Of a stretch of DNA of 64,000 bases, positions 18,315 to 26,937 are shown one piece after another (the stretch's first letter is position 1; each line of letters begins with the position of its first letter). The position numbers and the translations under genes were made by a program. Source of the DNA: Klebsiella sp. BIGb0407 (GTDB taxonomy: Bacteria > Pseudomonadota > Gammaproteobacteria > Enterobacterales > Enterobacteriaceae); the NCBI RefSeq assembly GCF_024807845.1, contig NZ_JANUEQ010000001.1, positions 1-64,000 on the forward strand. Reading direction: 5' to 3'. The notes under the pieces were generated by a model, which was not told the origin of the DNA, searched no databases, and worked only from the letters and a program-made list of their open reading frames with translations.

Positions 18315-18779
18315 ATGCAGATTAAAAGACTTATGGAGGATCCTGCTTATCTTGAACAGACCTCGGAGTTGCTGTTCAGGGAATGGTCATCTCTGCCTTC
18401 GTGGGCAAATAAAGAAGATATTCGTGCGCGGCTTATTGAGCGCAACTCTGATAGCCGTCAGATTACCCTGGTCGTTGTGGATCCAGAAAATAATGTTATT
18501 GCAGCCGGTAGTCATATTCTTTACGAGCTTAATGATGACCCCACGCGTATACATTGGTTAGGAGAGATAATCACAAGACCTTCATATCGTGGTAAGGGAA
18601 TAGGCTCAGTGCTAATGAATGGATTAATTGAACTGGCATCCGTACAAAAAATTGCTGAATTATGGCTCTATACTCCGGACATGCAGCCCTTTTATCGCAA
18701 GCTTGGATGGGAGGACAGGGAAAGTCGTAATGTAGCAGGGGAAGATGTTACCCTGATGGCCTTAAATCTGCAGAATTGA
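18315..18779 (+). CDS. GNAT family N-acetyltransferase
   Basis: A 154-residue single-domain GNAT protein. The acetyl-CoA-binding motif RPSYRGKGIGS is near residue 95, preceded by the beta strand WLGEIIT. The C-terminal motif FYRKLGWE is typical of the family. The substrate cannot be told from sequence. It follows the MarR-GNAT gene by 102 bp in the same direction and ends at a terminator, so the two may form one transcript. The intergenic stretch also contains GTTAAC-like half-sites near 18285 that resemble the upstream palindrome. Confidence 0.8.
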   Translation: MQIKRLMEDPAYLEQTSELLFREWSSLPSWANKEDIRARLIERNSDSRQITLVVVDPENNVIAAGSHILYELNDDPTRIHWLGEIITRPSYRGKGIGSVLMNGLIELASVQKIAELWLYTPDMQPFYRKLGWEDRESRNVAGEDVTLMALNLQN

Positions 18780-18819
18780 CTTATTAATGTGAATGACGAA
18801 TACATAGAAATAGATTAAA

Positions 18820-18843
18820 GGGAGCCTGAAGCTCCCATTTTTT
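18820..18843 (+). terminator. Terminator after the GNAT gene
   Basis: A stem GGGAGC/GCTCCC with loop CTGAA is followed by ATTTTTT. It ends the MarR-GNAT/GNAT unit. Confidence 0.85.
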
Positions 18844-18901
18844 ATACTCAAAAAAATATCCGAATGATGATCAGTACAGGCTGGATAACTCTTATTGATA
18901 A

Positions 18902-19447
18902 ATATTTACGGGTATAAACAGGAAGCTGTCGGCTGTTCTACAGGACCCTGTACTTGGAGAGCATACTGATAACAATAGAATCGGATTTTTAGGCTTTTCT
19001 GCCGGAGGAACGACGGGTCATATACTGGCAGGAACCAAATCAGAATTATCCCGCCTTGTTGATTACTGCGTGAATCACGTCAAAGATAGCCATGTCTGTG
19101 AAGCCAGAGGAAATATCAGGATTGAATATCCGGAATTGCTTCCGTTTTCTGATAAACGTATTAAGTCTTTTGTTTTGCTCGCTCCTTTAAGCGTTATTTT
19201 TAGTCCTGAAGAATTAAACTCAATTAAGGCTCCATTGCTTATCTTTACCGGAAATAAAGATGAGGAATTATCACCTGATGAAAATGCGCTATCACTGGCA
19301 AAAGAGATCAACGCAACGTTAAAAATTATTCCTGATGCTGGTCATTTCACCTTTTTGTCTCCATGTTCAGTTGACATGAATCGCGTTATGCCGGCTCTCT
19401 GCTCGATCGCCAGGGCGTGGATCGGGCCTCAATTTACCGTGATATAA
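18902..19447 (+). pseudogene. Alpha/beta hydrolase (dienelactone-hydrolase-like) remnant lacking its N-terminus
   Basis: The frame is open from 18902, directly after an in-frame TAA, to the stop at 19447, but no start codon with a ribosome binding site precedes the conserved part. The nucleophile elbow GFLGFSAGG is encoded at about 18984-19010, upstream of the GTG at 19070. Later come the acid-bearing strand TGNKDE and the histidine motif DAGHFTF. About 180 residues remain of a usual 280-330, so the first third is missing. The most likely reading is a 5'-deleted pseudogene. A short protein from the GTG at 19070 would lack the nucleophile. Confidence 0.7.
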
Positions 19448-19616
19448 ATGCAGATATGACGGCTTTTTTTAATGACACTTTAAAAGTGAAATAGCCGTTT
19501 TCTTATCCGTTTTCACATTTCTGGTCCGTTATCCATGTTGAGATAGCATTGAGCGCTCCCAGTGAGTAGGCATATCTCCCGGACACAATTACTACCTGGC
19601 TGTACTCAAATGATAT

Positions 19617-20366
19617 CTACTTAACGATTCCATCTGCCGGTGCAAATATCCATCCTTCGATAGGATCTAAATCAACGGTTGGTTGTATCAATTTTTCGGG
19701 GCTGAAGAAATAAAGCCATCCGGTGAGTGCGCAAATCAGAGCATCACAATGATCCTGATGTGGGAAATTTTCTTTAATTTGTTGTTCCAGAATGTCTGTA
19801 ACCATCTCTTTCATTAACCGTGAATCTTTACACGCTGAGGGGTAAGCCTCGATGGCAGTAAGATTATGTCTATCCTCCCATACGCCGCAGGATGTTCTCT
19901 GGAGTCCATATCGATTAAGAACATGAAGGCCTTTTGTCGCCTGGCTTCCTATCATATCTTTAACCGGGGAAAGCGGGCTGAGACCATTTTTAAATAAGAA
20001 AAACTCGGTCTGTCTGTGCAGGTAGGGATTTGCTGTTGAGGCTCCGACACAATCAGCCGTGACCCCGGTAGTGAGCAAATTGATAAAAGGGCGTGAAAAT
20101 CCCAGAGGTGTATCAATTGCCAGCATAGCGGAAAGGTTAGTCTTTGTATTGTCATCTGAACAGCAGGACTGGAGAGCAAGAATAAAATCACGCGCGTTAT
20201 CTGTATTATTGATAACTTCACGTAAATTACCCCTCCAGGGTTTGCCGACCAAATGTTTTTGACGGTCAATGATGACGATAGCATCGCGACTGTTAGGGTT
20301 TTTATCACAGTTCCAACCGCCAACATCCCAGCCGATAAAGAGTTCAGGTTGTTTATTAATGGTCAT
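19617..20366 (-). CDS. DUF429 family protein (RNase H-like fold)
   Basis: The protein has about 249 residues from the ATG at 20366, which is preceded by GGAAAGAG; an upstream ATG at 20396 has a poorer ribosome binding site. It has an N-terminal GWDVGGWN strand with an acidic residue, a central AIDTPLGFSRP motif, and the C-terminal motifs AIEAYPSACK and HCDALICALTG. These acidic residues and their spacing fit the DUF429 group, which has a predicted nuclease-like RNase H fold. No biochemical function is established. It is monocistronic and lies between the hydrolase remnant and the TetR gene. The 19448-19616 gap contains nothing I recognise. Confidence 0.75.
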   Translation of the reverse strand: MTINKQPELFIGWDVGGWNCDKNPNSRDAIVIIDRQKHLVGKPWRGNLREVINNTDNARDFILALQSCCSDDNTKTNLSAMLAIDTPLGFSRPFINLLTTGVTADCVGASTANPYLHRQTEFFLFKNGLSPLSPVKDMIGSQATKGLHVLNRYGLQRTSCGVWEDRHNLTAIEAYPSACKDSRLMKEMVTDILEQQIKENFPHQDHCDALICALTGWLYFFSPEKLIQPTVDLDPIEGWIFAPADGIVK

Positions 20367-20436
20367 TACTCTTTCCGGATTCTGAGATTTGTTCATTTCA
20401 GGCTTAGCGAGTCTGGATACTGATACAAGGGTACTC

Positions 20437-21060
20437 TCATCCGGCAGAGGCTATCAGCCGTATCACCCGTTCAATTTCTGCCCTTGTCATCGGTTGTTCG
20501 TCAAAATAATTATGTATGCCGATACCTTCGATAAAGGCATCGATAACCCGCGCGGTGGCTGGCGTAAAGTGCTGTTCTAATGCCGCTCTGCTTTGTTTCA
20601 TCCAGCTTTGAGGCAGGCTCTTTAACTGAGGATTTCTGGACACAAAGGTATAGAGTTCAAAGCTGAGCGTTAGCGTACCCTGTGAGCCCCAAATCTTTTG
20701 ATCGATGATATCCACGACTGCAGTTAACGCTTCTTCCCGTGTTTTGGCAGCCGCCAGCATTTCACAGAACTCATTACTTATTGATAAAGAGAGTTGAGTA
20801 AATGCCTCTTCGATCAGTTGGTTAATACTTTCAAAGTAATAGGTTAGCGACCCCAGAGAGACATCGGCCATTTCGGCAACTTTCCTTGAGGACGTGCCGG
20901 TTATTCCATGTTTTTCAATGGCTTCTAATGTGACGGCGATAAGGCGTTCGCGCCGTGAAGGATCATAACGGCGTTTACGGCGGCCAGTCACCTTAACGGC
21001 ATCTTTGTGGTTGTTATCATCCATATCGTAGTTCTCTTCTTTCTTCATACGGCTATACAT
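20437..21060 (-). CDS. TetR-family regulator, RcdA/YbjK-like
   Basis: A product of up to 207 residues with an N-terminal TetR helix-turn-helix (GTSSRKVAEMADVSLGSLTYYF). The C-terminal ligand domain is close in pattern to E. coli RcdA (YbjK), including LYTFVSRNPQLKSLPQSWM and ARVIDAFIEG. The true start is uncertain: Met1, Met5 and Met13 are all possible. It is divergent from a sugar O-acetyltransferase gene and separated from it by a palindrome, a typical autoregulatory layout. The effector is unknown. Confidence 0.82.
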   Translation of the reverse strand: MYSRMKKEENYDMDDNNHKDAVKVTGRRKRRYDPSRRERLIAVTLEAIEKHGITGTSSRKVAEMADVSLGSLTYYFESINQLIEEAFTQLSLSISNEFCEMLAAAKTREEALTAVVDIIDQKIWGSQGTLTLSFELYTFVSRNPQLKSLPQSWMKQSRAALEQHFTPATARVIDAFIEGIGIHNYFDEQPMTRAEIERVIRLIASAG

Positions 21061-21072
21061 TTATCATTTTAT

Positions 21073-21091
21073 ATGTACACTCGTACACATA
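21073..21091. promoter_or_regulatory. Candidate TetR operator
   Basis: The inverted repeat TGTAC-ACTC-GTACA lies in the divergent TetR/acetyltransferase intergenic region. It is flanked further out by a second symmetric pair ATCATT/AATGAT. Confidence 0.5.
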
Positions 21092-21176
21092 ATGATTTAA
21101 TCCTTCTCTTCTACGAAACACTATGTACCGATTTGGGCATATTAAGCCCTTTTTCAGATCATTCAGGAGGTGCCAG

Positions 21177-21758
21177 ATGAACGAAGCGGAAAAAGCTGCC
21201 GCAGGTATGTTATACGATGCAAACTATGATAACGACCTGCTCAGCAAGCGCGACGAGGCGAAATTAAAGATTTTTAATTTCAACCATACACCTTTTACTG
21301 AGAAACAGCTAAGAAGTGAAATTCTGGGCAGTTTACTCGGTAAGCAGGGGGCTAATATCACGATAGAGGGACCTTTCTATTGCGATTATGGCTATAACAT
21401 TGAAATTGGTGATAATTTCTACGCTAACGTTAATTTTACCGTACTTGACGGTGCTAAGGTCACAATCGGCGATAACGTGTTTATTGCCCCGAATGTTGGG
21501 ATCTATACCGCAGGGCATCCTCTCGATACAGAACGCCGAAATAAGGGGCTTGAGTACGCATATCCGGTAACAATAGGGAATAATGTCTGGATAGGGGCGG
21601 GTGTCAACATTCTTCCCGGCGTCACTATTGGGTCTGATACGGTGATTGGCGCGGGTGCCGTGGTGCTCCGGGATGTCCCCGGCGGTGTACTTGTTGCGGG
21701 TAATCCCGCCAGAATTATCAGAAAAATTACGGAAGAAGATAAGTTGCGCTATCGCTAA
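21177..21758 (+). CDS. Maltose/galactoside O-acetyltransferase-like enzyme
   Basis: The start at 21177 has a strong AGGAGG ribosome binding site, giving 193 residues. The N-terminal helical Maa-type cap is followed by left-handed beta-helix hexapeptide repeats (for example VTIGDNVFIAPN, VTIGNNVWIGAG and VTIGSDTVIGAG). The catalytic histidine is in YTAGHP near residue 114. These trimeric enzymes move acetyl from acetyl-CoA to sugar hydroxyls. A closing GNPARIIRKI motif is typical of the family. It is probably controlled by the divergent TetR protein. Confidence 0.88.
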   Translation: MNEAEKAAAGMLYDANYDNDLLSKRDEAKLKIFNFNHTPFTEKQLRSEILGSLLGKQGANITIEGPFYCDYGYNIEIGDNFYANVNFTVLDGAKVTIGDNVFIAPNVGIYTAGHPLDTERRNKGLEYAYPVTIGNNVWIGAGVNILPGVTIGSDTVIGAGAVVLRDVPGGVLVAGNPARIIRKITEEDKLRYR

Positions 21759-21872
21759 AATTCTGACTGTCAAATAACGAAGAATAGACTCCTAAAAATG
21801 GTCGTCCGATTTTCGGTTGTTGATTCCGGGCTGAAGTTCTAGATTTATCCGGGACAACAACAGGAGATTATC

Positions 21873-22634
21873 GTGGATTTCACTCAGCTTCATCATCAAA
21901 ACAACCCCTTACTGATTGCCAATGTCTGGGATGTCTGTAGTGCCCGTGCCGCACAGCAAGCGGGATACCAGGCCTTGGGAACATCAAGTGCGGCTATTGC
22001 CGCTATGCTGGGTTATGAGGACGGGGAGGCAATATCATTTGATGAATTATTCTATATTGTCTCCCGTATTAAATCGGCAACCAGCCTGCCATTAAGTGTT
22101 GATATTGAAGCGGGTTTTGGGCAAACGGCTAGCGCAATCGCTGATAATATTAAACGTCTCGTTCGGGCGGGAGTCGCGGGTATTAATATTGAGGACAGTA
22201 CCGTCACCGAGGGGGTAAGGCAGCTTGCCAGTGCTGAGACCTTTGCTGCTTGTTTACAAGATATTCGCAGTTATCTTGCAAAAGAAAATCTGCGTTTATT
22301 TATCAATGTGCGCACCGATACTTATCTGCTTAATCATGAACAGGCATTGCAAGAAACACTATTGCGTGGTCAGCTGTATCGGCAGGCTGGTGCGGATGGC
22401 CTCTTTGTTCCCTGCCTGACGGCGGAAAATGAGATGGCTATCCTGAGCCGTGAGATTGTTTTACCCTTAAACGTTATGTGTATGCCGGATTTAGCCTCGT
22501 TTGAATTGCTATGGAAGGCAGGCGTTAAGCGGATTTCTATGGGGAATTTTGTTCATGCTTGTTTGCAATCGAAGCTCGAAGAGATGATGCAGCAAATTAA
22601 ATCCCAACAGTCCTTTTCAGGAGTATTTAGCTAA
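21873..22634 (+). CDS. Isocitrate lyase/PEP mutase superfamily protein
   Basis: The protein is 253 residues, preceded by CAGGAG. It has the superfamily TIM-barrel motifs: NVWDVCSARAAQQAG near residue 17, the metal-binding strand VDIEAGFG near 73 and GINIEDS near 100. The lyase signature KKCGH is absent, so it belongs to the phosphonomutase-like branch rather than to isocitrate lyase. The substrate is unknown. Its stop codon shares one base with the ATG of the following ada gene (TAATG), so the two are translationally coupled. Confidence 0.8.
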   Translation: MDFTQLHHQNNPLLIANVWDVCSARAAQQAGYQALGTSSAAIAAMLGYEDGEAISFDELFYIVSRIKSATSLPLSVDIEAGFGQTASAIADNIKRLVRAGVAGINIEDSTVTEGVRQLASAETFAACLQDIRSYLAKENLRLFINVRTDTYLLNHEQALQETLLRGQLYRQAGADGLFVPCLTAENEMAILSREIVLPLNVMCMPDLASFELLWKAGVKRISMGNFVHACLQSKLEEMMQQIKSQQSFSGVFS

Positions 22635-23710
22635 TGGAAATTACCGATAATACTCAGTGTGATGTCTGGTATCAGGCATTGCTGGAACGGGCTTCAGATT
22701 ATACCGGCGTGTTTTTTGTGGGGGTTAAAACGACCGGAGTATTTTGTATTTCGGTCTGCCGGGCACGTAAACCGAAACGGGAAAATGTCCTGTTTTACCG
22801 CGATGTTAAATCTGCACTTGCAGCAGGTTTTCGTCCTTGTAAAGTTTGCCGTCCCACAGAAAATGCCTGTAGTGCTCCGGTATATATTGAACAAGCTCTT
22901 CAGTTGGTTCGTGGGCAGCCTAAAGTGCGTATTACTGATGCCTGTTTGCGTGCTCACGGACTTAGCCCGGAAAGAGTACGGCGCTGGTTCCTTCAGAATC
23001 ACGGTATCACTTTTCAGGCATTCCAGCGCATGCAGCGCGTGAATGTGGCGATTCAGGAATTAAAATCAGGGCGATCGGCCACTGATGTCGCTTTTGATAG
23101 TGGCTATGAGTCATTAAGTGGTTTTGGTTATACCTATAAACGGATGACCGGAACGGCACCGACTGGAGCCAGTGGCGTTATCCTGATCCACCGTTTTACC
23201 ACCCCGCTCGGGCCGATGTTTGTCTGCGCAACGGAGCGTGGAATATGTTTGCTGGAATTCACGGATCGTCGAATGTTGGAAACCGAGTTTCGTGACCTTC
23301 AGCGTTTATTGAAAGCGAGGATTATGTCGGGTGAAAACAGCCATACCCGGCAAGCCGAGCAACAGATCGGTGAGTATTTTCAAGGTGCCCGGCAGCAGTT
23401 TGATCTCCTGCTTGATACCCCGGGTAGTGATTTTCAGCGCAATGTCTGGCAGGGTTTACGGGCTATTCCCTATGGTCAGACGACACATTACCAGCATCTT
23501 TCAGAGCAGATAGAAAGACCCACAGCCGTACGCGCTGTCGCCAGTGCAAATGGTGCAAACCGGGTGGCAATCGTTATTCCCTGTCACCGGGTTATTGGTA
23601 AAGATGGCACTATGACGGGATACGGTGGCGGAATGGCGCGTAAAGAGTGGCTGATTAAGCATGAGAAACAATATGCCATGATGGCGGGTGATATATTTAG
23701 TCCGGAATAA
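22634..23710 (+). CDS. ada: Ada: methylphosphotriester/O6-methylguanine-DNA methyltransferase and regulator
   Basis: The 358-residue protein has an N-terminal zinc domain with four cysteines at 38, 42, 69 and 72, the same positions as in E. coli Ada. An AraC-type DNA-binding region covers about 85-180, and a C-terminal methyltransferase has the acceptor motif IPCHRVIG near residue 317. It repairs methylated DNA by irreversible transfer to cysteine and, once methylated at Cys38, activates adaptive-response genes. Unlike the E. coli arrangement, it is not followed by alkB; it is coupled to an upstream PEP-mutase-like gene. Confidence 0.92.
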   Translation: MEITDNTQCDVWYQALLERASDYTGVFFVGVKTTGVFCISVCRARKPKRENVLFYRDVKSALAAGFRPCKVCRPTENACSAPVYIEQALQLVRGQPKVRITDACLRAHGLSPERVRRWFLQNHGITFQAFQRMQRVNVAIQELKSGRSATDVAFDSGYESLSGFGYTYKRMTGTAPTGASGVILIHRFTTPLGPMFVCATERGICLLEFTDRRMLETEFRDLQRLLKARIMSGENSHTRQAEQQIGEYFQGARQQFDLLLDTPGSDFQRNVWQGLRAIPYGQTTHYQHLSEQIERPTAVRAVASANGANRVAIVIPCHRVIGKDGTMTGYGGGMARKEWLIKHEKQYAMMAGDIFSPE

Positions 23711-23732
23711 TTGAACTCGCTTATTCCGGACT
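23699..23732 (+). terminator. Hairpin overlapping the ada stop codon
   Basis: Perfect 12-bp arms (AGTCCGGAATAA and its complement) flank a 10-base loop. There is no strong T-run, so it is a possible bidirectional terminator between convergent ada and mesD. Confidence 0.55.
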
Positions 23733-23765
23733 GAGTTGCTTTAGTTACTCTGACAACGGGCGATA

Positions 23766-24797
23766 TTATTTTGCCAGCAGTTCGTTACGTACGATTTCCG
23801 CACCCGCGCTCAACGCCTGCAATTTACCTCTTGCCACCTGACGTGGAAGTGGAGCCATGCCACAGTTGGTCGATGGATAGAGCTTGTCGGCATCGACAAA
23901 CTGCAGAGCTTTACGCAGAGTATTAGCGACTTCTTCTGCAGTCTCAATGGTATTGGTCGCTACATCAATAGCACCGACCATCACTTTTTTGCCACGGATA
24001 AGTTCAATCAAATCCATGGGTACACGTGAGTTCTGGCATTCCAGTGAGATAATATCGATAGCTGATTTTTGTAGCTTAGGGAAAGCTTGTTCATATTGAC
24101 GCCACTCTGAACCCAGCGTTTTTTTCCAGTCCGTGTTGGCTTTGATGCCATAACCGTAGCAAATATGTACTGCAGTTTCACACTTAAGGCCTTCAATGGC
24201 TCTTTCCAGCGTGGCAATACCCCAGTCATTCACTTCATCAAAGAAGACATTAAATGCTGGCTCATCAAACTGGATGATATCGACACCGGCAGCTTCCAAC
24301 TCTCTGGCTTCTTGATTAAGAATTTTGGCAAATTCCCAGGCGAGCTTTTCGCGGCTTTTATAATGATTGTCATACAGAGTGTCGATCATGGTCATCGGCC
24401 CCGGCAGTGCCCACTTAATAGGTTGCTGGGTTAACTGACGTAAAAACTTAGCATCTTCAACAAAGACCGGTTTTTTACGCGCGACGGCACCCACGACAGT
24501 CGGGACACTGGCATCATAGCGATTACGAATTCTGACCGTCTCGCGTTTCTCAAAATCAACACCGTCAAGATGTTCAATAAAAGTGGTGACAAAATGCTGA
24601 CGCGTTTGCTCGCCGTCACTGACGATATCGATACCTGCCAGCAGCTGTTCTTGTAATGACAGGCGCAAGGCGTCTTGCTTACCGTCAATGAGCTCCTGGT
24701 CTTGTAATTTCCACGGTGACCAGAGCGTTTCAGGCTGTGCCAGCCATGATGGTTTCGGTAAACTGCCTGCAGTAGAAGTCGGTAATAAACGTTTCAT
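23766..24797 (-). CDS. mesD: Core cobalamin-independent methionine synthase, MesD type
   Basis: The protein has 343 residues, matching only the C-terminal catalytic half of MetE. The zinc ligands expected from MetE are visible: H211 and C213 in HICYGYG, E253 in SLECQNS and C312 in NCGMAPL. A conserved DEPAFNVFF segment lies near 178. The gene is next to a DUF1852 gene on the same strand, 25 bp downstream of it. This pairing defines MesD with its partner MesX, reported as a core methionine synthase system that does not use methyl-tetrahydrofolate in the MetE manner. The methyl donor cannot be told from this sequence. Confidence 0.85.
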   Translation of the reverse strand: MKRLLPTSTAGSLPKPSWLAQPETLWSPWKLQDQELIDGKQDALRLSLQEQLLAGIDIVSDGEQTRQHFVTTFIEHLDGVDFEKRETVRIRNRYDASVPTVVGAVARKKPVFVEDAKFLRQLTQQPIKWALPGPMTMIDTLYDNHYKSREKLAWEFAKILNQEARELEAAGVDIIQFDEPAFNVFFDEVNDWGIATLERAIEGLKCETAVHICYGYGIKANTDWKKTLGSEWRQYEQAFPKLQKSAIDIISLECQNSRVPMDLIELIRGKKVMVGAIDVATNTIETAEEVANTLRKALQFVDADKLYPSTNCGMAPLPRQVARGKLQALSAGAEIVRNELLAK

Positions 24798-24822
24798 AAT
24801 AGATGACCTTATTTTAGATTAA

Positions 24823-25806
24823 TTAGTGTGCGTACTGAGCGGACCACTGCTCAAGAATTGTCTGGTAGGGTTTGATAAAGATTTCCTCAACAAACTTTCC
24901 CTGCTCAGTCGCTAACTGGCTACGCTCTTCTCGGTCATAAACAATGCGCGTTAATGAGTAATCCTGATGTTTTAAACTGGGTTGATAATTTTTCCCGGCT
25001 GCAGAATTCGCATTATAAATCTCAGGACGATAAATCTTCTGGAAAGTATCCATGGTACTGATGGTGCTGATAAGCTCAAGATTAGTGTAATCACTCAGCA
25101 AGTCACCAGAAAAGTAAAATGCCAGAGGGGCAACACTATTGGCAGGCATAAAGTAGCGAACCTTCAGACCCATTTTATTGAAATACTCATCCGTTAAAGA
25201 ATACTCATCTTGCTGGTATTCAACGCCCAGTACCGGGTGGGTATTTTCGGTACGAACGTAGGTTTTAGTATTTGAGACACTGAGACAGATAACCGGTGCT
25301 TTAGCAAAATTATCTTTGTAAGTGTCTGAGTTAACGAAACATTTAAATAAATTGCCGTGCAGGATGCCAAAATCATCCGGGACACTAAATGTGTTGCTGG
25401 CTTTATTATGCTCAGAAAGTAATACGCTGAAGTCATAATCACGAACATAAGAGGAAAAATTATTTCCCACCATGCCAGCAATACGTTCGTTGGTTTTCAG
25501 ATCAACAATATTGGTTTTCAATATTTCAATTAATGGCAGCGCGTGCTCACTGTTTGCGCTATCAATATTCATCTCAACAGAGATGATTTCCAGTTCAACC
25601 GTATAACGGTTACCTTCCGGGTTATCCCAGTGGGCAAGAGAATTGAAACGATTGTCAATCATCTTTAAAGTATTACGCAAATTCTCCTGACGGCTTGCTC
25701 CTCGGGCCAGGTTTGCAAAATTAGTGGTGATACGCGTATTTCCTGAGGGGTTATAATTCTCATCGAAACAAATGCTTTTAATCTTGAAAGTAAAATCTTT
25801 ATTCAT
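24823..25806 (-). CDS. mesX: DUF1852 protein, MesX partner of MesD
   Basis: The conserved family start MNKDFTFKIKS is encoded at 25806 behind AGGATG, giving 327 residues; the frame runs on to 25902, but that extension does not look like family sequence. Recognisable family motifs are NTRITTNFANLARG near residue 20 and LKMIDNRFNSLAHWDN near 45. MesX proteins are required for the activity of MesD. The mesX-mesD order with a 25-bp gap implies one transcript. The upstream stretch holds an imperfect MetR-like site (TGAGAGATTTTCA near 25984), which is tentative. Confidence 0.85.
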   Translation of the reverse strand: MNKDFTFKIKSICFDENYNPSGNTRITTNFANLARGASRQENLRNTLKMIDNRFNSLAHWDNPEGNRYTVELEIISVEMNIDSANSEHALPLIEILKTNIVDLKTNERIAGMVGNNFSSYVRDYDFSVLLSEHNKASNTFSVPDDFGILHGNLFKCFVNSDTYKDNFAKAPVICLSVSNTKTYVRTENTHPVLGVEYQQDEYSLTDEYFNKMGLKVRYFMPANSVAPLAFYFSGDLLSDYTNLELISTISTMDTFQKIYRPEIYNANSAAGKNYQPSLKHQDYSLTRIVYDREERSQLATEQGKFVEEIFIKPYQTILEQWSAQYAH

Positions 25807-26153
25807 TGTAATCTGACATCCTATAGATAAATCTGTTTTTATTTCTTGCTTTTTTAAGGGATTTCCGATTTTCTTATGGCATTCCCACTCATTAATCTTC
25901 ATATTGCTTTTTATTCACAACAATGGATATTGTTATGCCTGAGCCATTGGTTGAGTAAAAGTGATTTAATTTCATTACAACATGAGAGATTTTCATGTTG
26001 GGTCATGAAATCAACAGTCTTTTCGTTATAAATCTTCTTTTTAAGTTAAATAATAGTTATCATTCATATTGTTAGCTACATTTCATGCATCATCCTGGCA
26101 ACATGACAGAAATGCATGAATGACAAAAATGAAACGACTAATGAGGTGCTGAA

Positions 26154-26492
26154 ATGTCAGTTGAGTCTCCGGTTGAGGCACAGTTTATCGCTTATAATGC
26201 ACATGACATTGATGCATTTATCGCCTGCTTTGCTGATGATTTTAAAGGTTACCGAATGCCAGCTGAATCGCCATCGATGGTGGGTAAGGTTGCGCTGAAG
26301 GAATTCTATATTAATAACCGCTTCAATAACCCGGCATTAAAAGCAGAGTTATTATCGCGGATTGTCCTCGGGAATAAGGTTTTTGATCATGAATATATTT
26401 ATGGTCTCACCCCTGAACCTTTGGCGAGTGTTGCCGTTTTTGAAATAGAAAATAAGCTCATTAAAACCGCATGGTTCTATTTTCCTTCCTGA
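26154..26492 (+). CDS. SnoaL/NTF2-like small protein
   Basis: A 112-residue protein whose start follows AATGAGGTGCTGAA. The N-terminal FIAYNAHDIDAFIACFADD motif and the later RIVLGNKVFDHEYI strand are typical of the SnoaL-like or NTF2-like cone fold found in isomerases, hydrolases and binding proteins. Nothing indicates a specific substrate. It is divergent from mesX, with about 350 bp between the starts. Confidence 0.75.
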   Translation: MSVESPVEAQFIAYNAHDIDAFIACFADDFKGYRMPAESPSMVGKVALKEFYINNRFNNPALKAELLSRIVLGNKVFDHEYIYGLTPEPLASVAVFEIENKLIKTAWFYFPS

Positions 26493-26891
26493 TAAATGCT
26501 GAGATTAATAAGTATCAGAGAGAGGAATTGGGCTAAGTGGGAAAACCGTTCAAATAGAGATGAAGAGAACCCGACAGACGTCGGGTCACCACAAGGCTAT
26601 CATCATTAATATAATTGGGTGCACAACCGAATCATTTTAAAGTGGTTTCGGTGCCTCCAGTGGAGGAATAAATAGGCATATACGGAATATAGAATAAGGA
26701 GCATTCCATATCACCGCAGAACTGAAACTATCCTTACTGGAGACGGTTAGCAAGCAACAAATGATATTTTTTTAAAAAATTGTATTTAGGTCTAAAATTT
26801 GCAAAATCAGCAGCGACAATATTGTTCTGACGCAGGGATCTCATTGTTGGATAAACGGATGCCGAATGGCCCAGCAACGTTCATTTTGATT

Positions 26892-26922
26892 AAAAAAGGA
26901 ACAGTGTTGTCTGTTCCTTTTT
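26892..26922 (-). terminator. Bidirectional terminator after the enolase-superfamily gene
   Basis: A stem GGAACAG/CTGTTCC is flanked by A6 on one side and T5 on the other, so it can work in both directions. It lies 16 bases beyond the stop of the minus-strand gene. The gap 26493-26891 otherwise holds only a short hairpin (ACCCGAC-agac-GTCGGGT at 26569-26586) and no gene I can support. Confidence 0.85.
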
Positions 26923-26937
26923 CGCTGAGCTCGCAGG

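Noticed and set aside
25807-25902. In-frame 32-codon extension of mesX
   Set aside because: The family start MNKDFTF at 25806 has its own ribosome binding site; the extension is probably leader DNA.
26569-26586. ACCCGAC/GTCGGGT hairpin as terminator of the SnoaL-like gene
   Set aside because: No T-run follows and the distance from the gene is about 75 bp, so the assignment is weak.
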